In this document: in pieces, positions 30,111 through 42,050 of the stretch
Layout: the number at the start of each line of letters is the position of its first letter
How positions within the stretch are numbered: position 1 is the first letter of the stretch
NCBI GenBank assembly: GCA_021464415.1
Contig: CM038466.1
Coordinates: forward strand, 32,146,833-32,210,832
Reading direction: 5' to 3'
From: Lonicera japonica
Taxonomy: Eukaryota > Streptophyta > Magnoliopsida > Dipsacales > Caprifoliaceae
Length of the DNA stretch: 64,000 bases
Translations under genes and position numbers: made by a program
Notes under the pieces: model-generated
Seen by the model: the letters and a program-made list of their open reading frames with translations, nothing else
Database searches by the model: none
Told to the model about the DNA's origin: nothing

Positions 30111-30720
30111 TAGCGATTAAGAAGAGAACACAAACACAAGCCCTTTGCGGAGGCAAAACACAAACACAAGCCCTCGCCAGAGGCGAGATACTCACAAAGA
30201 CCTCCCAGAGGCAAATTTTCTTCCTTATTTTCAGATCAAAGAGTCCTCCCACCTGAGGCGCAATGGTAGTCCTCCCACCTGAGGCGAAGCCCTCCCAGAG
30301 AGGCACACGGTAGTCCTCCCACTTGAGGCGAGAAGATCAAAAGCCCTCTCATAGAGGCACAATGTAGCAATGATAGTCCTCCCACCTGAGGCGTAGCCCT
30401 CCCAGAGAGGCACACGGTAGTCCTCCCACCTGAGGAGAAGCCCTCCCAGATAGGCACATGGTAGTCCTCCCACCTGAGGCGAGAAGATCAAAAGCCCTCC
30501 CAGAGAGGCACAGTGTAGCAATGGTAGTCCTCCCACCTGAGGCGAAGCCCTCTCAGTGAGGCACACGGTAGTCCTCCCACCTGAGGCGCAATGGTAGTCC
30601 TCCCATCTGAGGCGAGTGGAGCAAACAAAAGTCCTTGAGAGAGGCAAAGAGGTAACACAAGCCCTCTCTGTAGGCAAAACCAAACACAAAAGCCCTCTCG
30701 GGAGGCACTCACGAGCACTT
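30110..30720. repeat. Distal tandem repeats of C
   Basis: Alternating units TAGTCCTCCCACCTGAGGCG and AAGCCCTCCCAGAGAGGCAC, about 30-35 bp each. Same family as the distal arrays in A (9000-9240) and B. Antisense translations give repetitive GGRTT/SGRASPQVGGL peptides that I regard as spurious. Confidence 0.82.
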
Positions 30721-30808
30721 TGTGCATATACACTCCTTTAGAGTTCATGCGGGAGCCATGGATCATGATCTCTTCCAGTCGCCTCAATTCCTTGCAAGCA
30801 AGAAACTT

Positions 30809-30822
30809 GAGTCGAGAGGGTC
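30809..30822 (+). other. Candidate polypurine tract of C
   Basis: GAGTCGAGAGGGTC immediately before the 3' LTR, as in A. Positional assignment only. Confidence 0.4.
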
Positions 30823-32390
30823 TGTAGACACCCCGATCCGTGACTCCCGCAAGAACCCTAACGACCTTTGAGAACTACTGTTTTGGGGCCCGGGACCCAC
30901 CCGAGCACCCGAAACTACCCTGAAAGGTTTTGTTGGCCAACAAACCTATTTTTAAGAGAGATTGTCGCACGACAAATGGATATGTTGCGTGACAACCACC
31001 ACTATGTCGCGCGACAATCACTCCTGACACTAGACCATCCACTCTCTGACATATCAGTCTGTCAGAAATATCACTTCAGCCGTTTGTCGCGCGACATTGG
31101 ACACATTGTCGCGTGACATATCAGTATGTCGCACGACATATGCCCCTTTTTGGGAAATGTCGCGCGACAATCCTCCCCGAGCAGTATAAATAGGCCAACA
31201 CCCCTAAGGGTTCAAGGCAGCAACTTAAGATTGGAGAATCCTAAGCCTAAAATCTGATTTTCTAGTCTTTCATTAAGCATTTTCTATTATCATCTTATTT
31301 TCGAAGAATTATCGAATCTATCCTCGACACTCGAGGTGTCCCGTTTTTGGAATCGAATTCTCGAAAAATATCTGAAGAAGGAAAAGATCATTATCGCCGG
31401 AAATCTCGATCTCCGCCGGATTATATTTTCTTTCTTATTATTATTCTCGTCGGGAAGGTAAAGAAAGTCTCTTCTAGTATTTAACATTAAATATCTGTGT
31501 ACTTGTTTCATTTCTGTTGTTTTGTCCACATTTTATTTGAATAAACTTATGTCCAAGTTACAAATAGTCTATCGTTTTCAACACAAAAGACCCTGATAAA
31601 ACCATTTGCAAAACCAGAAGAGTAAGTGCATTACCATCCGGATAAAATCCTGTTTTCAAAACCCGGACCGGTAAAACTTACTTAGGAATTAAAAACCCAG
31701 TTTATCCTATCTGTTTCATAGATTGTGATACGTCCGGGAGAACCCCTCTCAAGAGTTCCAATTCCATATTGAATTAGTTCCCCTAAAAGATCCAAACTTT
31801 TTCAAAACAAGTCAAAACCCGAGAAAACCGTCATTATCCGAGAAATAATACGGGAAACTCCCTCTCTAAAGAAAAATGATTTTTTGTCACTTGTATTTGC
31901 ATTTCTCAAAACGAAACATCGGATCTCGGAACACAAAGGTCTTCACCCCTTTTTCCCTTTTTCCCAAAGAATTAGGGTCTTTACTTAGAAAGTAGTAGAC
32001 TGTCGGTAAAAGCATCCAAGTTTTTCAACATAGAATAAACATATAAAAGACCACTAAAGACCGAAAGGGTGGAATGGGTGCTTAACACCTTCCCAAACCG
32101 TAATATAGTTTCCGAGCCCTATAGAATCCTGGTTTCGTAGACAAACGTGTAAAGAAAGGCTTATCTATAGCCTTTCCTCTTACACAAATTTTTTGTCCGT
32201 TTTTCTCGTAAAACGTACTGGCGACTCTGAACGAACCATCTTGCATCTAGAAATAGAACATAGGGACACATGATATGAATCAATCAACGAAAATAACTCC
32301 AGCAAATGAAACGACAGAATCCGTTCCGACGTTTTAGACGCCCAACCAAACGGGGACGAGACCCGGGGGTCGCATTTGCGGATTCTCACA
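30823..32390 (+). repeat. 3' LTR of element C
   Basis: TGTAGACACCCCGATC...GGATTCTCACA, 1,568 bp. Seven palindrome units (30963-31168 region: two CAC, three perfect, plus TGTTGCGTGACA and TGTCGCGTGACA) against eight in the 5' LTR. TATA box TATAAATAGG at 31185. Followed directly by element B sequence. Confidence 0.92.
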
Positions 32391-33180
32391 ACCTGCCACT
32401 CTACATTTCTGTTCCTCTCGTTCACTCTGGGAGCTCATGCGGGATTTTTCTTTTTTCTACTCTTTCAATTTTTTCTATTCCCATCTTATTCTGACATTTT
32501 CTCATTCTTATTGCTGGTTTTCAACCCTCTAGAGATCAGAGATTTCTTTGCAGGTTGTGCTCTCTAGTGATTTTGAAGAAATGACTTAGAATCTTGCATT
32601 GGATATTATCGTGCGTGTGTGTGTTTTTTCTACACAAAGGTCAAGAAAAACTACCTTGAAGTCCCCCTACCAAAAAATGCCAATTTTTGAGATAGGATTA
32701 GTCATGCGATAGTTCAATGGAGTAGGTTTTGTCCCACAAGCGGGCTCTATTCTTCCCATTCTCATATTCTCTCTCTAGCTTCTCTTTTCTCGAGTTTTCC
32801 CGTATCTGGATACTCAGGGTGTTCTACGATGTAGTTCCCATGCTAATTACAAGGATGATAGGGTAGATCGTGACTGCGATGTGGCATACTAGGATGTGGT
32901 ATGTGCTAAGAATGTGCATGGTTATGTTTGGTGATCTATTTAAAGATAATGTACGTTATGCATGTATTAGTGAAGTGGTGTTTTAACAATGTTTGATAAC
33001 TTTGATATGTAAAACTATTGCTCGTAGGCTTAAGGATACTTCCCATGCTGTTTCGTTGATCTTGATTCGTAGTTTCCTGTATGTTTAAACAAACATTCAT
33101 TTAATTCACATAATCATCTCAACAGTAACATCCGATTTTTGGAACTTACATACTTTTACCTTTCAAACCTTAAAAACTCT
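32391..33180 (-). other. Distal segment and PMD exon-1 scrap of B
   Basis: Reverse complement of A 6700-7450. The stretch around 32860-32895 corresponds to the PMD exon-1 relic of A. No ORF supported. Confidence 0.5.
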
Positions 33181-34330
33181 CATAAAGTATGCACTTAGGT
33201 TAATACATAATTCCTATAACTCTCATAATTACCCAACGTATCCTCAGGTTTTGAAAATTACATAATTTTATCCTATAATTCCCATAACTCTCGTAATTAC
33301 CCAAAGTACCCTCAAGTTTTTGAAAATTACATAATTTTATCCTATAAATCTCATAACTCTTGTAATTATCCAAAGTACCCTTAGGTTTTAAAAATTACAT
33401 AATTTTACCCTCTTATTATATAACTTGCATAATTACACTAAAGTACCCTCAGGTTTTTGAAAATTACATAATTTTATCCTATAATTCCCATAACTCTCGT
33501 AATTACCCAAAGTACCCTCAGGTTTTTGAAAATTATATAGTTTATCCTATAAATCCTATAACTCTCGTAATTACCCAAAGTACCCTCAGGGTTTAGAAAT
33601 TACATAATTTTATCCTATAAATCCCATAACTCTCGTAATTACCTAAAGTATCCTCAGGTTTTACAAAATTACATAATTTTATCCTATAATTCCCATAACT
33701 CTCGTAATTACCCAAAATACCCTAAGGTTTTTGAAAATTATATAGTTTTATCCTATAAATTCCATAACTCTCGTAATTATCCAAAGTACCGTCAGGTTTT
33801 AAAAATTACATAATTTTATCCTATAAATCCCATAACTCTCGTAATTACCCAAAGTACCCTCAGGTTTTACAAAATTACATAATTTTATCCTATAAATCTC
33901 ATAACTCTCGAAATTACCCAAAGTACCCTCAGGTTTTTGAAAATTACATAATTTTATCCTATAATTATATAACTCTCATAATTACACTAAAGTACCCTCA
34001 GGTTTATAAAAATCACCCTCTTATTAAAATATCCTCATCTTTTATTTTATCTCTCATAAAAATACCCTCAGGTTTTATTATTTCACACAAAATTACCCTT
34101 TTATATACTCTTACAAAAAATACCTTCAGGTTTTGAAAATTACATAATTTTTCCCTCTTATAACTCACATAATTTACACAAAAGTACCCCCAGGTTTATA
34201 AAAATCACCCTCTTATTTATACATCTCTCATACGCTCGGGTTTCATTGATCACATAATAATACTCTTTTATCTACATACCTCGCATATATACAAAGAATA
34301 CACTCAGGTTTTTTACCCATAAAAGTACCC
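33180..34330. repeat. Tandem repeats of B (inverted PMD intron repeats)
   Basis: About 14 degenerate units based on CCCAAAGTACCCTCAGGTTT, then TTGAAAATTACATAATTTTA, then TCCTATAAATCCCATAACTC. They are the reverse complement of the arrays in A and C but more diverged among themselves. Confidence 0.82.
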
Positions 34331-34629
34331 CTAGGTGTAATATGGAGTAAGAAAATACGCGGTTAAACATGCTGATGTGAAATATGCCTATAATGACGTA
34401 ATAAAAATGACCATCAGGCCCCTGCAAAAGTGAAAGGAATTAAGTGAGTAGCACAAAAAAGTGATTTTTTGGCAGAAATGAATCCGTATGTTGGAGAAAT
34501 GTATTTGTAGCAAGGTTTGTTACATGATAAACTATGAGTACAAGTGCACGATTTCTCCGATAAATACACTTCTTTTCCTTCCTTCATCCCCACACTTACT
34601 TTTTTATCTATGTAAAAACCAAGTCATCT

Positions 34630-34860
34630 TACTGCACAAATGTTGACATTTCTTCTATCAAAGCTCGAGATGCCCTGGTACCCTCGGAACTCAAGTTTAC
34701 CACTCCCTATACTTCCCTATATGTGGAGTGTATGTGGCATGGACAGCTGACTCGGTAATTCAACTATGCACAGTTTGGCTTTTCTTAGCCCCTCCATGCT
34801 GACATCATTCGTTCAATCTGGCAATTGGTGGTGGAAGATCTGATTGTCATCCCTTATTTA
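34630..34860 (+). pseudogene. Relic of the DUF7745-like gene in B
   Basis: Plus strand (antisense to B). Reads VDISSIKARDALVPSEL, then the C-terminal HV/YTSLYVECMWHGQLTR-type stretch: the same internal fusion as in A (5160-5410). Confidence 0.65.
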
Positions 34861-35207
34861 ATGTAATGGTTTCGGTTCGTGGGCTCAAAGCCCTATGAGG
34901 CATGAATGAAGCTCGAGTTGCACTGGTGGCTGAGGATATGATGTGGTTTTTTTCCAAGGCTAAAATTGAGTGTTTAGATAGCAAATGTACTGATTGTTTG
35001 GTGTTCTAAACCACTGCTTATGAAGTTTGAAAAATTGTTCTCTTTATGAAACAAAAAAGTCTTTATAATAATTAAACCGGGCCTGAAGTAACTTCTCAGG
35101 TTGCCTACGTTCCCCGTGGTATTTCCTCCATAAACAAAAGTGAGTTGGGGCTCAGGTTTACGTAGTTCTGGATTACATGCTATTGCTTTAATAATAATAT
35201 TTCTTGA

Positions 35208-35345
35208 ATGTAGCATCTGACCATCTATATTTGTGATTATTACGGCTCCCCTTGCGTTGATTTTTTTAACGATGTATGGCTAAGTTCTGAACTTTTTTCT
35301 CGGATCTCTTGTTGGCTTCTCTAATCTTTCTCAAAACTACATTGT
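35208..35345 (-). pseudogene. Integrase C-terminal relic of B
   Basis: Counterpart of A 4697-4838, with small indels. Shows that A and B share the pol deletion. Confidence 0.6.
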
Positions 35346-35439
35346 TCTCACAAATACCCCAAGTCTTCACTTTTTAATTTTAAAGGCCCCATAATGACGA
35401 TACACTGCCTTCTACCGTTTCTCATTTAGCGATGCTAAC

Positions 35440-37104
35440 TCACTTTAGCGGGTTGTTGGCCATATTTGATCCACCTGGTGCGGGGATTGTTCCTTCTTCG
35501 ATTAGATCTTGGATGATGTGTCGGAGGGATAGACATCTATCTGTGTCATGGCCCACAGCTTGGTGGTATAAACAGTTCTCGTTCATCATCCAAGAATAAG
35601 GGACGGGATTTGGTGGAGGACGAGGGTTGAGTGGGGTAACCAGGCCCGCATTTCGTAGCAGTTCAAAACTTTTGGTTAGGGTTGTGGGGAAGTTGCTGAA
35701 TTTTATATTTTTCTTGGGTTGATATGAATTGGAGGTTTCGGCTTGTATAGGCCACATTAATTGGGGTTGTTGCTGCTGAAAGGGGTTTTGCTGGTACGAA
35801 TAAGAGCTTAGCTGGTTTACAACGGGGGTGGCCGTGCTCTTTTTGGTATACGAGGCTTTCCTTATTTCGGTTTCTGCTTTCCTGGTTAACTCTTCTTCTA
35901 CTTGGGATCCCATGCTTAAAAGTGCTCGAAAATGTGGGAACACGTGCTTTCCCATACAAGTCAATACAGCCGGAGTGAAGTTTTTCTGAATTATCTCTAA
36001 CTGCTCCTCTTCGTCTGGTCGTTTGGACATCTGGGATGCTATTTCTCTCCAACGGGTAACAAAATCACTGAAGCTCTCTTTCTCACCCTGTTTGGCCATC
36101 TCTAAGTGTTTACGGATGACTTCTAACTCTTCATTAGACCCGTATTTAGACATGAATTCCTTGATGATATCCCCCAAGTTTTTTTGCGGTGCCTCTCTAA
36201 ATCAAAAAACCATCTCAGGGCTGCCCCCGTGAGAGTCATATGAAATGCTTGGGCCAACTCGGGTTCTCCACAGCCAAATACTTGCATGGATCGAATATAT
36301 GATTGTAGATGTGTTTTCGGGAGGGTTGTGCCGGTGAACTTAGTAATAGATGGAAGCGTGAACCCCTGTGGTAGTCTTGCCTCGAGGTAGAGGGAGAACG
36401 CATTCATGTCTCTGATCTCGTCGGCCCATTTTATTGACGAAATCCCTCTTTGAAGAATTTGCATCTGCTCCTTCAGTTTCTTCAATTATTCACTCTCTCT
36501 GGATAGCTCTTCTGGCTGTTCTCTTGTTATTACTGATTCTCCATATGCTGCTCGGAGTCTGTTCAGATCGGAAAATTCTTTTAAAGGGCCTTGTGGCTGC
36601 GGCCATATGTTGCTGTGGTTGTTCGAGGTAGGCTACGCCTAGTGGGCCTTGTGGCTGCGGCCATATAATGGGTTATTCTTGTTGTTGATAGTTGGGGCTA
36701 GAATCTGGGGCCTATTGGACCTGGTTATTGGGATCGGGCTGGATGGGAATTGTTTGTTGTGGAAGGGTTCCCCGATTTGAAGGTGGCACTTGTCGAGCCA
36801 TTTCTGCTTCCTGGCTCCGATGGTTACTTTGTAAATTTAACACTTGTGTGCGTGTGGCCTGCCCCTGATTCATATCTTGGTTTGGAAGCGATCGTTCAAA
36901 ACCTGTCGGTGCAGTTCGTTCGGCTGACCATTCTTCTATTCGGGCCCGAGTGTTCTGTTGCTCAGTAGTGATGCTGGCTAGGCTTTGGCTAACGGTTATC
37001 AATAGGCGATGCATTTCTTCTAGGGTGGGCGGAGCCCTTGGTACCTCTGTTAAATTCGGATGGACTGTTCGGATTTCTGAGTCATTCGAATTTGAAACTG
37101 ACAT
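35440..37104 (-). pseudogene. gag: Gag of element B, frameshifted
   Basis: Start at ATG 37104-37102 (MSVSNSNDSEIRTV), matching the start in A. TAG at 36714-36712 ends the N-terminal part. The middle part (36485-36123, with PQGFTLPSITKFTGTTLPKT and ALRWFFDLERHRKKTW) is in a shifted frame. The last part (36177-35440, GDIIKEFMSKYGSNEELEV to NMANNPLK) returns to the original frame, so two compensating indels bracket the middle. The 21-bp stretch GGGCCTTGTGGCTGCGGCCA-T is duplicated near 36588 and 36643. The zinc-like CLYHQAVGHDTDRC is present near 35570. Confidence 0.82.
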
Positions 37105-37299
37105 AGTCGGAGTGCTCGGTCGAACTAATCTACCGGTGTAGTCTCTTCCTGCCCAACCTTCTAGACTGTAGTCGTAGGGCTGTAGATATAGCGAAGATAA
37201 AGGAAGACTAAGCTGTGATTCATTTCTGCCAAGAGAAATCACGGAGAAAGAAAAACAAAGAAAACCAAGTTTCGGGTGTTCTTAAAGACACGTTAATAA

Positions 37300-37870
37300 C
37301 AATTTGAGTGAATTCCCGGTGGGAGTTTAGGGTAGGCAGCAAACTGCTCCTTGGATTATCCTATTTATCTCGATTTTTTAAAAAAACTCATATTTTGATT
37401 TTATGAAAATTGAGAATATCTCTCCTCTTGAGCTGCTTTTCATGGGAGATGTACTAGGAAAGTCACAATGAGCTGATCTCGTTGTAAATTTTTACAACGG
37501 AGGTTGGTCAGCCTCCGGCCGTACTTGTCAATATCTGGGAGATACATATGACAAGGCCCGATGTGGTACAACTCCTCATGGTTGACAAATAAATGATAAA
37601 AGTGTTCTAATCTTGACTCTTCTTATATGCAACGCAGGTGTAAGGCAAGGTGAAGGTTTCAGGCTCCCTCCTATTTAGCAAGACCTCGCGATATACCCCA
37701 GGGGCGGGTACGTGCAAGAATCTTTTGATATACTTCCCGAGTACGTGAGTGTTCTCGTCACTCGATATACCTCGAGGGCGTACTTGGCCAAGGAGAGTGG
37801 AAGTAAATACTTTCAATTTATGTTGGCCCAAGCAAGCCAACTCCGTACTCACTTATAATACTTTCGGAGG
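37300..37870 (-). other. Leader of element B
   Basis: Reverse complement of A 2205-2740, including the conserved GTATATC triple motif (37680-37790). Confidence 0.6.
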
Positions 37871-38210
37871 TTTGGGGTAAAAATCACACTCGTAAGAACC
37901 ATGCATGAATAGTGATGTGCGTGAAAACAAGAGTTTTCGAAAGGTTTAATTGTAAATATCTTATCTTAGAGGTGTATTTTAAAAACGCCATTTTTATTGG
38001 AAAAAAATTTATTCACATTCAATTTAACAAGTAGGGAAAATCCTAGACATATGTCTATGTAAATGAATGGACTCTACTGCGCCTCTAGGTCAAGTCAACA
38101 ATAAAATCCAGGCGCCACGTCAGGGGGCAAGTAGGGAAAGCAGTAAAAACATGTATATCAACATATTCAAAAACAAAAAGTCAAAATATAAGAGCCTAGT
38201 TTTCTTATGG

Positions 38211-38228
38211 TCCCCTACAGAGTCGCCA
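38211..38228 (-). other. Primer-binding site of element B
   Basis: On the minus strand TGGCGACTCTGTAGGGGA, one base inside the LTR; two bases differ from A and C. Confidence 0.75.
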
Positions 38229-39641
38229 CTGTGAGAATCCGCAAATATGACCCTAGGTTCTCAGCCTTTGGTTTGGGAGTCTGAAACATCAGAAAGGATT
38301 CCGTTGTTCCATTTGCTTCTATGTGTTGATAATTCATATCGAGTGTCCTTCTATCCTATTTCTAGATGCAAGAGGGTTCGTTCAGAGTTGCCAGTACGTT
38401 TTACGAGAAAACGGACAAAATAGTTGTATAAGAGGAAAGGCTACAGATAAGCCTTTTTTACACGTTTGTCTACGAAACCAGTATTCTATAGGGTTCGGGA
38501 ACTATGTTACGGATTGGGAAGGTGTTAAGCACCCGTTCCGCCCTTTCGGTCTCTAGTGGTCTTATATGTTTATTCTATGTTGAAAAACTTGGATGCTTTT
38601 ACTAATATTCTACTGCTTTCTGGAAATAACTAATGAAAACCTGATTTTGGGAAAAACGGGAAAATGATGAAAACCTTGTATTCCGTGATCCGATGTGTTG
38701 GTTTTATCGAAATCTGATTACTAGTGATAAAAGTTTATCTTATCAATTTTGAAATGAGAGTGATTCGGTATTGTTTCCTCAGATAACAATATCAATTATC
38801 TCGTTTGTTTAATTTAGAAAAGATCGGATCTTATCGGAATTGATTTGATATGGAATTAAACTCTTGAGGAGAGTGTATCAGATACATTACAGTCTATACG
38901 GAAGACAGAATACATCTGAGTTTAATTCCTAAGTAAGCTTTATCAATCTGGGTTTTGAAAACTTGGTTTTAGCCGGATGATAAATGGTCTTACTTCTTCT
39001 GGTTTTACAAATGATTTTATTAAGTTGTTTTGTTTGAAAACGACATAATATCAGTAACTTGACAATAAGTTTATCCAGCTAGAAAGTGGACAGAGCAACA
39101 GATAAAAAGAGTCTACAAATAATAAACTTAATCGAAATCGAAAACAGGAGGGTAGAAGTAAATGCTTTCGGTTTGTGTTGGCCCAAGCAAGCCAACTCCC
39201 TACTCACTTATAATACTTCCGAAAATAACAAGTATGTATATACAGTAAGTTTACATAAGAATTAAACAAGTACAATAAAACCAGTATGTAGATGTATTAT
39301 TTAATTATTAGAAGAGACTTTAGTTACCTTCCCGACGATAATAATAAGAATAAGAGAGAGAAAATATAATATGGCAGAGAAGACCTCCGACGAATATCAG
39401 CTTTCCTCTTAGAAATATTTCCAGTGGTCTGACTCTAGAAGGTGGCACTCCGGGTGCCAAGATTAGATCCGAAACTCTTGCGGAAATAAATATTATCAAA
39501 GATGCTTCCGAAGAAGGCTTAAAGATTAGAAATGTAAGAGAGAAATATGGATTTTGGTGTTAGAAGCGTGTCCTCTATGGTAGGGAATGGCTGCCCAGAA
39601 CCCATGGGGGTGTTGGCCTATTTATAGTGCTCGGGGAAGAT

Positions 39642-39836
39642 TGTCGCACGACATTCCTCCAGAAAGGGCAAGTGTCGCGCGACATATACATATGTCGGGC
39701 GACAAACGGCTGAAGTGATGGTTCTGACAGACTGATGTGTCAGAAGGTGGTTGGTTGGTGGTTGGGGGGGATTGTCGTGCGACAGATGGGTTTGTTGTGC
39801 GACAATTGTATTTGCATTGGGTTTGTCGTGCGACAA
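39642..39836 (-). promoter_or_regulatory. Palindrome array in the 5' LTR of B
   Basis: Six 12-mers: TGTCGCACGACA, TGTCGCGCGACA, TGTCGGGCGACA, TGTCGTGCGACA, TGTTGTGCGACA, TGTCGTGCGACA. The TATA box (CTATTTATA, plus-strand view) lies just to the left. Only one is perfect; most changes are CG to TG or CA, as expected from decay of methylated CpG. Confidence 0.65.
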
Positions 39837-39929
39837 ACCCATCTGGTATGGTGCTCTAGTGCGTGGGTGAGTTCCAGACTCAATGTGAATTCTATGGGAG
39901 TTTTTAATATAAAAAATAGACCTTTAAAG

Positions 39930-40255
39930 TTAAACAAGTAATAAACTCAATTAAAATAATAAACAAGTATGCATATAATAAACTTAATTAAAAGAAAGAG
40001 TCGGATGATAGTGGAAGTAAATGCTTTCGGTTTATGTTGGCCCAAACAAGCCAACTCCCTACTCACTTATAATACTTCCGAGAAAATAAATAAGTACGTA
40101 TATATAATAAACTTTAATTAAACAAGTCTAGATAATAAACTTTAATAAAATAAAGACATATATAATAAACTTAAAACAAGTACGCACATAATAAGCTTAA
40201 TTAAAATAAGACAAGTACGCATATGATAAACTTAATTAAAATAAGACAAGTATGC

Positions 40256-40334
<79 letters not shown>

Positions 40335-40607
40335 CTTAAATAAAAGAAAAGGTCAAAAGATTACCTTCCCGACGATAATATAAATACGAGAGAAACGGAC
40401 AGGACTCCAGCGTTGGCAAAGACTGACACTCTGGGTATAAACTTTTATACTGAAAAGATTCTTATTTTCTAAGAACCTAATAAAATTGACTAGAGCATAA
40501 TTTTCGACATCTCTAATAAAAGAGTAGGAGAATTTTATACTAATGAGAATTATGGGGGGTTCAATGGCTAAAAAAGCTCTTACATGATCCTTCTCATTTT
40601 GCTCTCC
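39930..40607. repeat. Insertion splitting the U3 of B, with a leader fragment and (TAA)n
   Basis: U3 sequence ending ATAGACCTTTAAA resumes at 40608 with ACTACAAGCCTTGGGCC. Between them: AT-rich repeats, a roughly 65-bp copy of the element leader (40014-40080), a (TAA)n microsatellite (40259-40333), and a piece resembling LTR U5 (TTACCTTCCCGACGATAATA at 40361). Its ends and TSD are not clear. Confidence 0.55.
40259..40333. repeat. (TAA)n microsatellite
   Basis: About 25 uninterrupted TAA/ATA triplets. Confidence 0.95.
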
Positions 40608-40829
40608 TTAAACTACAAGCCTTGGGCCCTTATTGATAAGGAAACCCAAGGCCTCACTTTTCACTCCTATCCATTGTGGGATAAAAAGTGGGCAAAAACA
40701 AGGAAAATGCAAAATAAGCCTAAAAAATGCCAAACTACCAAAATCAAAACTTAAGTTTAAAAATTGAGAATGATTAAATATATATATATATAAGGGTTCT
40801 TGTGGGGGTCGCAAATTGGGGTGTCTACA

Positions 40830-41240
40830 CCTGTAAAAGGGGCTTGGGTTGGTGCCTGTAGAAAGGGCTTTGGATTGGTGCCTGTAAAAAGGGCTTGGGA
40901 TTTGATTTGCCTGTACAAAGGACTTGTGAAGTGATTTGCTTCTCTGGGAGGATTTGTGATGTGATTCGACTCTTTGGGAGGAAATGTGAAGTGATTCGCC
41001 TATCTAGGAGACTTTGTGAAGTGATTCGCCTCTCTAGGAGGACATGTGAAGTGATTCGCCTCTTTAGGAGACTTTGTGAAGTGATTTACCTCTCTGGGAG
41101 GACATGCAAAGTGATTCGCCTCTCTGGGACGACATGCAAAGTGATTCGCCTCTCTAGGAGACTTTGTGAAATGATTTACCTTTTTGGGAGGACATGTGAA
41201 GTGATTCGTCTCTTTGGGAGGGCTTGTGATCTTATCTTAA
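40830..41240 (-). repeat. 33-bp tandem repeats of D
   Basis: Units of GTGAAGTGATTCGCCTCTCT, then (A/G)GGAGGACAT, period 33 bp over about 40920-41235. They give a spurious plus-strand ORF with an 11-residue periodicity (CEVIRLSRR). Related to the GAGGCA arrays of A, B and C. Confidence 0.82.
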
Positions 41241-42050
41241 TGATCGGGAGCGCGTTAATTAGCGTTGCAATGGCAGTGTGACTAATCCTTGAGGTATACA
41301 CCGAGATGCGGTGGTGAAGCCTGTTTGACAGGTCATGGAGCATGGTGCTTATCTCTTCTTGGGCCGGTGCACGTTACACTTATGCAAATGTTCATGTGTA
41401 TGCACTATGCAAATGCTCATGCCATGCTTTCCTAAATTTTAAGTATTCGCATACTTCTTAAATCATTGCACCATCGTTTTGAAAACTTGGTTTTGAAGAG
41501 GTTGGGAATCTTGAGTTGCCTGATTTATGAAGTATGTTACTCTACTTGAAATTATCTACGTGTAGATGTATGCATGCAAGACCGATCATTTTTTGAGAAT
41601 ATAGTAATACTAAAAAAGAAAATATTGATTTATGGTCAATTAGTGACTGAGTGAAAGGTGATATTGGTAATAGGCGAAATGGTGTGCTTCCGTCTTAGGA
41701 TTCGGTTGATCTAGCGTCATGCTTTTGTTTTGACAAGTTGTTATCTCTTTCTTGATTCTTGAGCTTGTCAGAACCCATGTGCGTTGCTGCTTTTGTTTAT
41801 ACCCTCAGTCTCAGGAGGATCACCGATGTTCTGCATTTTCATGAGTGGGTATGAGCTGGCTTGAACTTTGAGAGAGGCAGGGCTTTCAGCTGCTAAACCG
41901 ATTGATTTTGTTGACTTAATTCTATTTTCAGAGGTAGAGTTTATGGTTCTGCAACTAGAAGGTCTAGATGGTGTGGGTAGGGCACCCTCAGTGTAAATGA
42001 TAAATAGAGAGGCTAGTCCTCGGAGAGTCGTTTGGGTCTTCTCATTTATT
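41241..42050 (-). other. Non-coding internal sequence of D
   Basis: No recognisable domain on either strand. Belongs to D's 3' region by position. Confidence 0.4.

Larger units (their letters stand above)
12786..32390 (+). mobile_element. Element C: full-length, decayed Tat-lineage retrotransposon with two antisense genes
   Basis: About 19.6 kb including a 1.2-kb solo LTR insertion. Order: 5' LTR, PBS, leader, gag, protease, RT, RNase H, archaeal-type RNase H, integrase, then a DUF7745-like gene and a spliced PMD gene on the opposite strand, a repeat array and the 3' LTR. The second RNase H and the integrase without chromodomain place it in the Tat lineage. Many premature stops, at least one pol frameshift and replaced catalytic residues mean it is dead. 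It is the best model for the partner that mobilised A and B. Confidence 0.92.
32391..40829 (-). mobile_element. Element B, 5' part (inverted)
   Basis: Continues B from 12785. In minus orientation: 5' LTR (40829-38230), PBS, leader, gag, integrase relic, DUF7745-like relic, PMD intron repeats, distal segment. The content and internal deletions match A. At 40829 its LTR start abuts repeat sequence of element D, so B inserted into D. Confidence 0.85.
38230..40829 (-). repeat. 5' LTR of element B, enlarged by insertions
   Basis: Minus-strand LTR from TGTAGACACCCC (40829) to GGATTCTCACA (38230), 2,600 bp, longer than A's because of extra sequence at 38560-39640 (related to the C LTR) and a block at about 39930-40607 that splits U3. 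The minus-strand TATA box is at about 39619-39627, with palindrome variants at 39642-39836 upstream. The outer part 40608-40829 matches the truncated 3' LTR (11016-11236). Confidence 0.82.

Noticed and set aside
30231..30787. Minus-strand ORFs of 99-152 codons with GGRTT/SGRAS repeats in C
   Set aside because: Low-complexity translation of the distal tandem array; not conserved in frame in A or B.
40895..41281. Plus-strand 128-codon ORF with 11-residue repeats (CEVIRLSRR)
   Set aside because: Product of the 33-bp repeat of D on the strand opposite to the element; no promoter or homologue seen.
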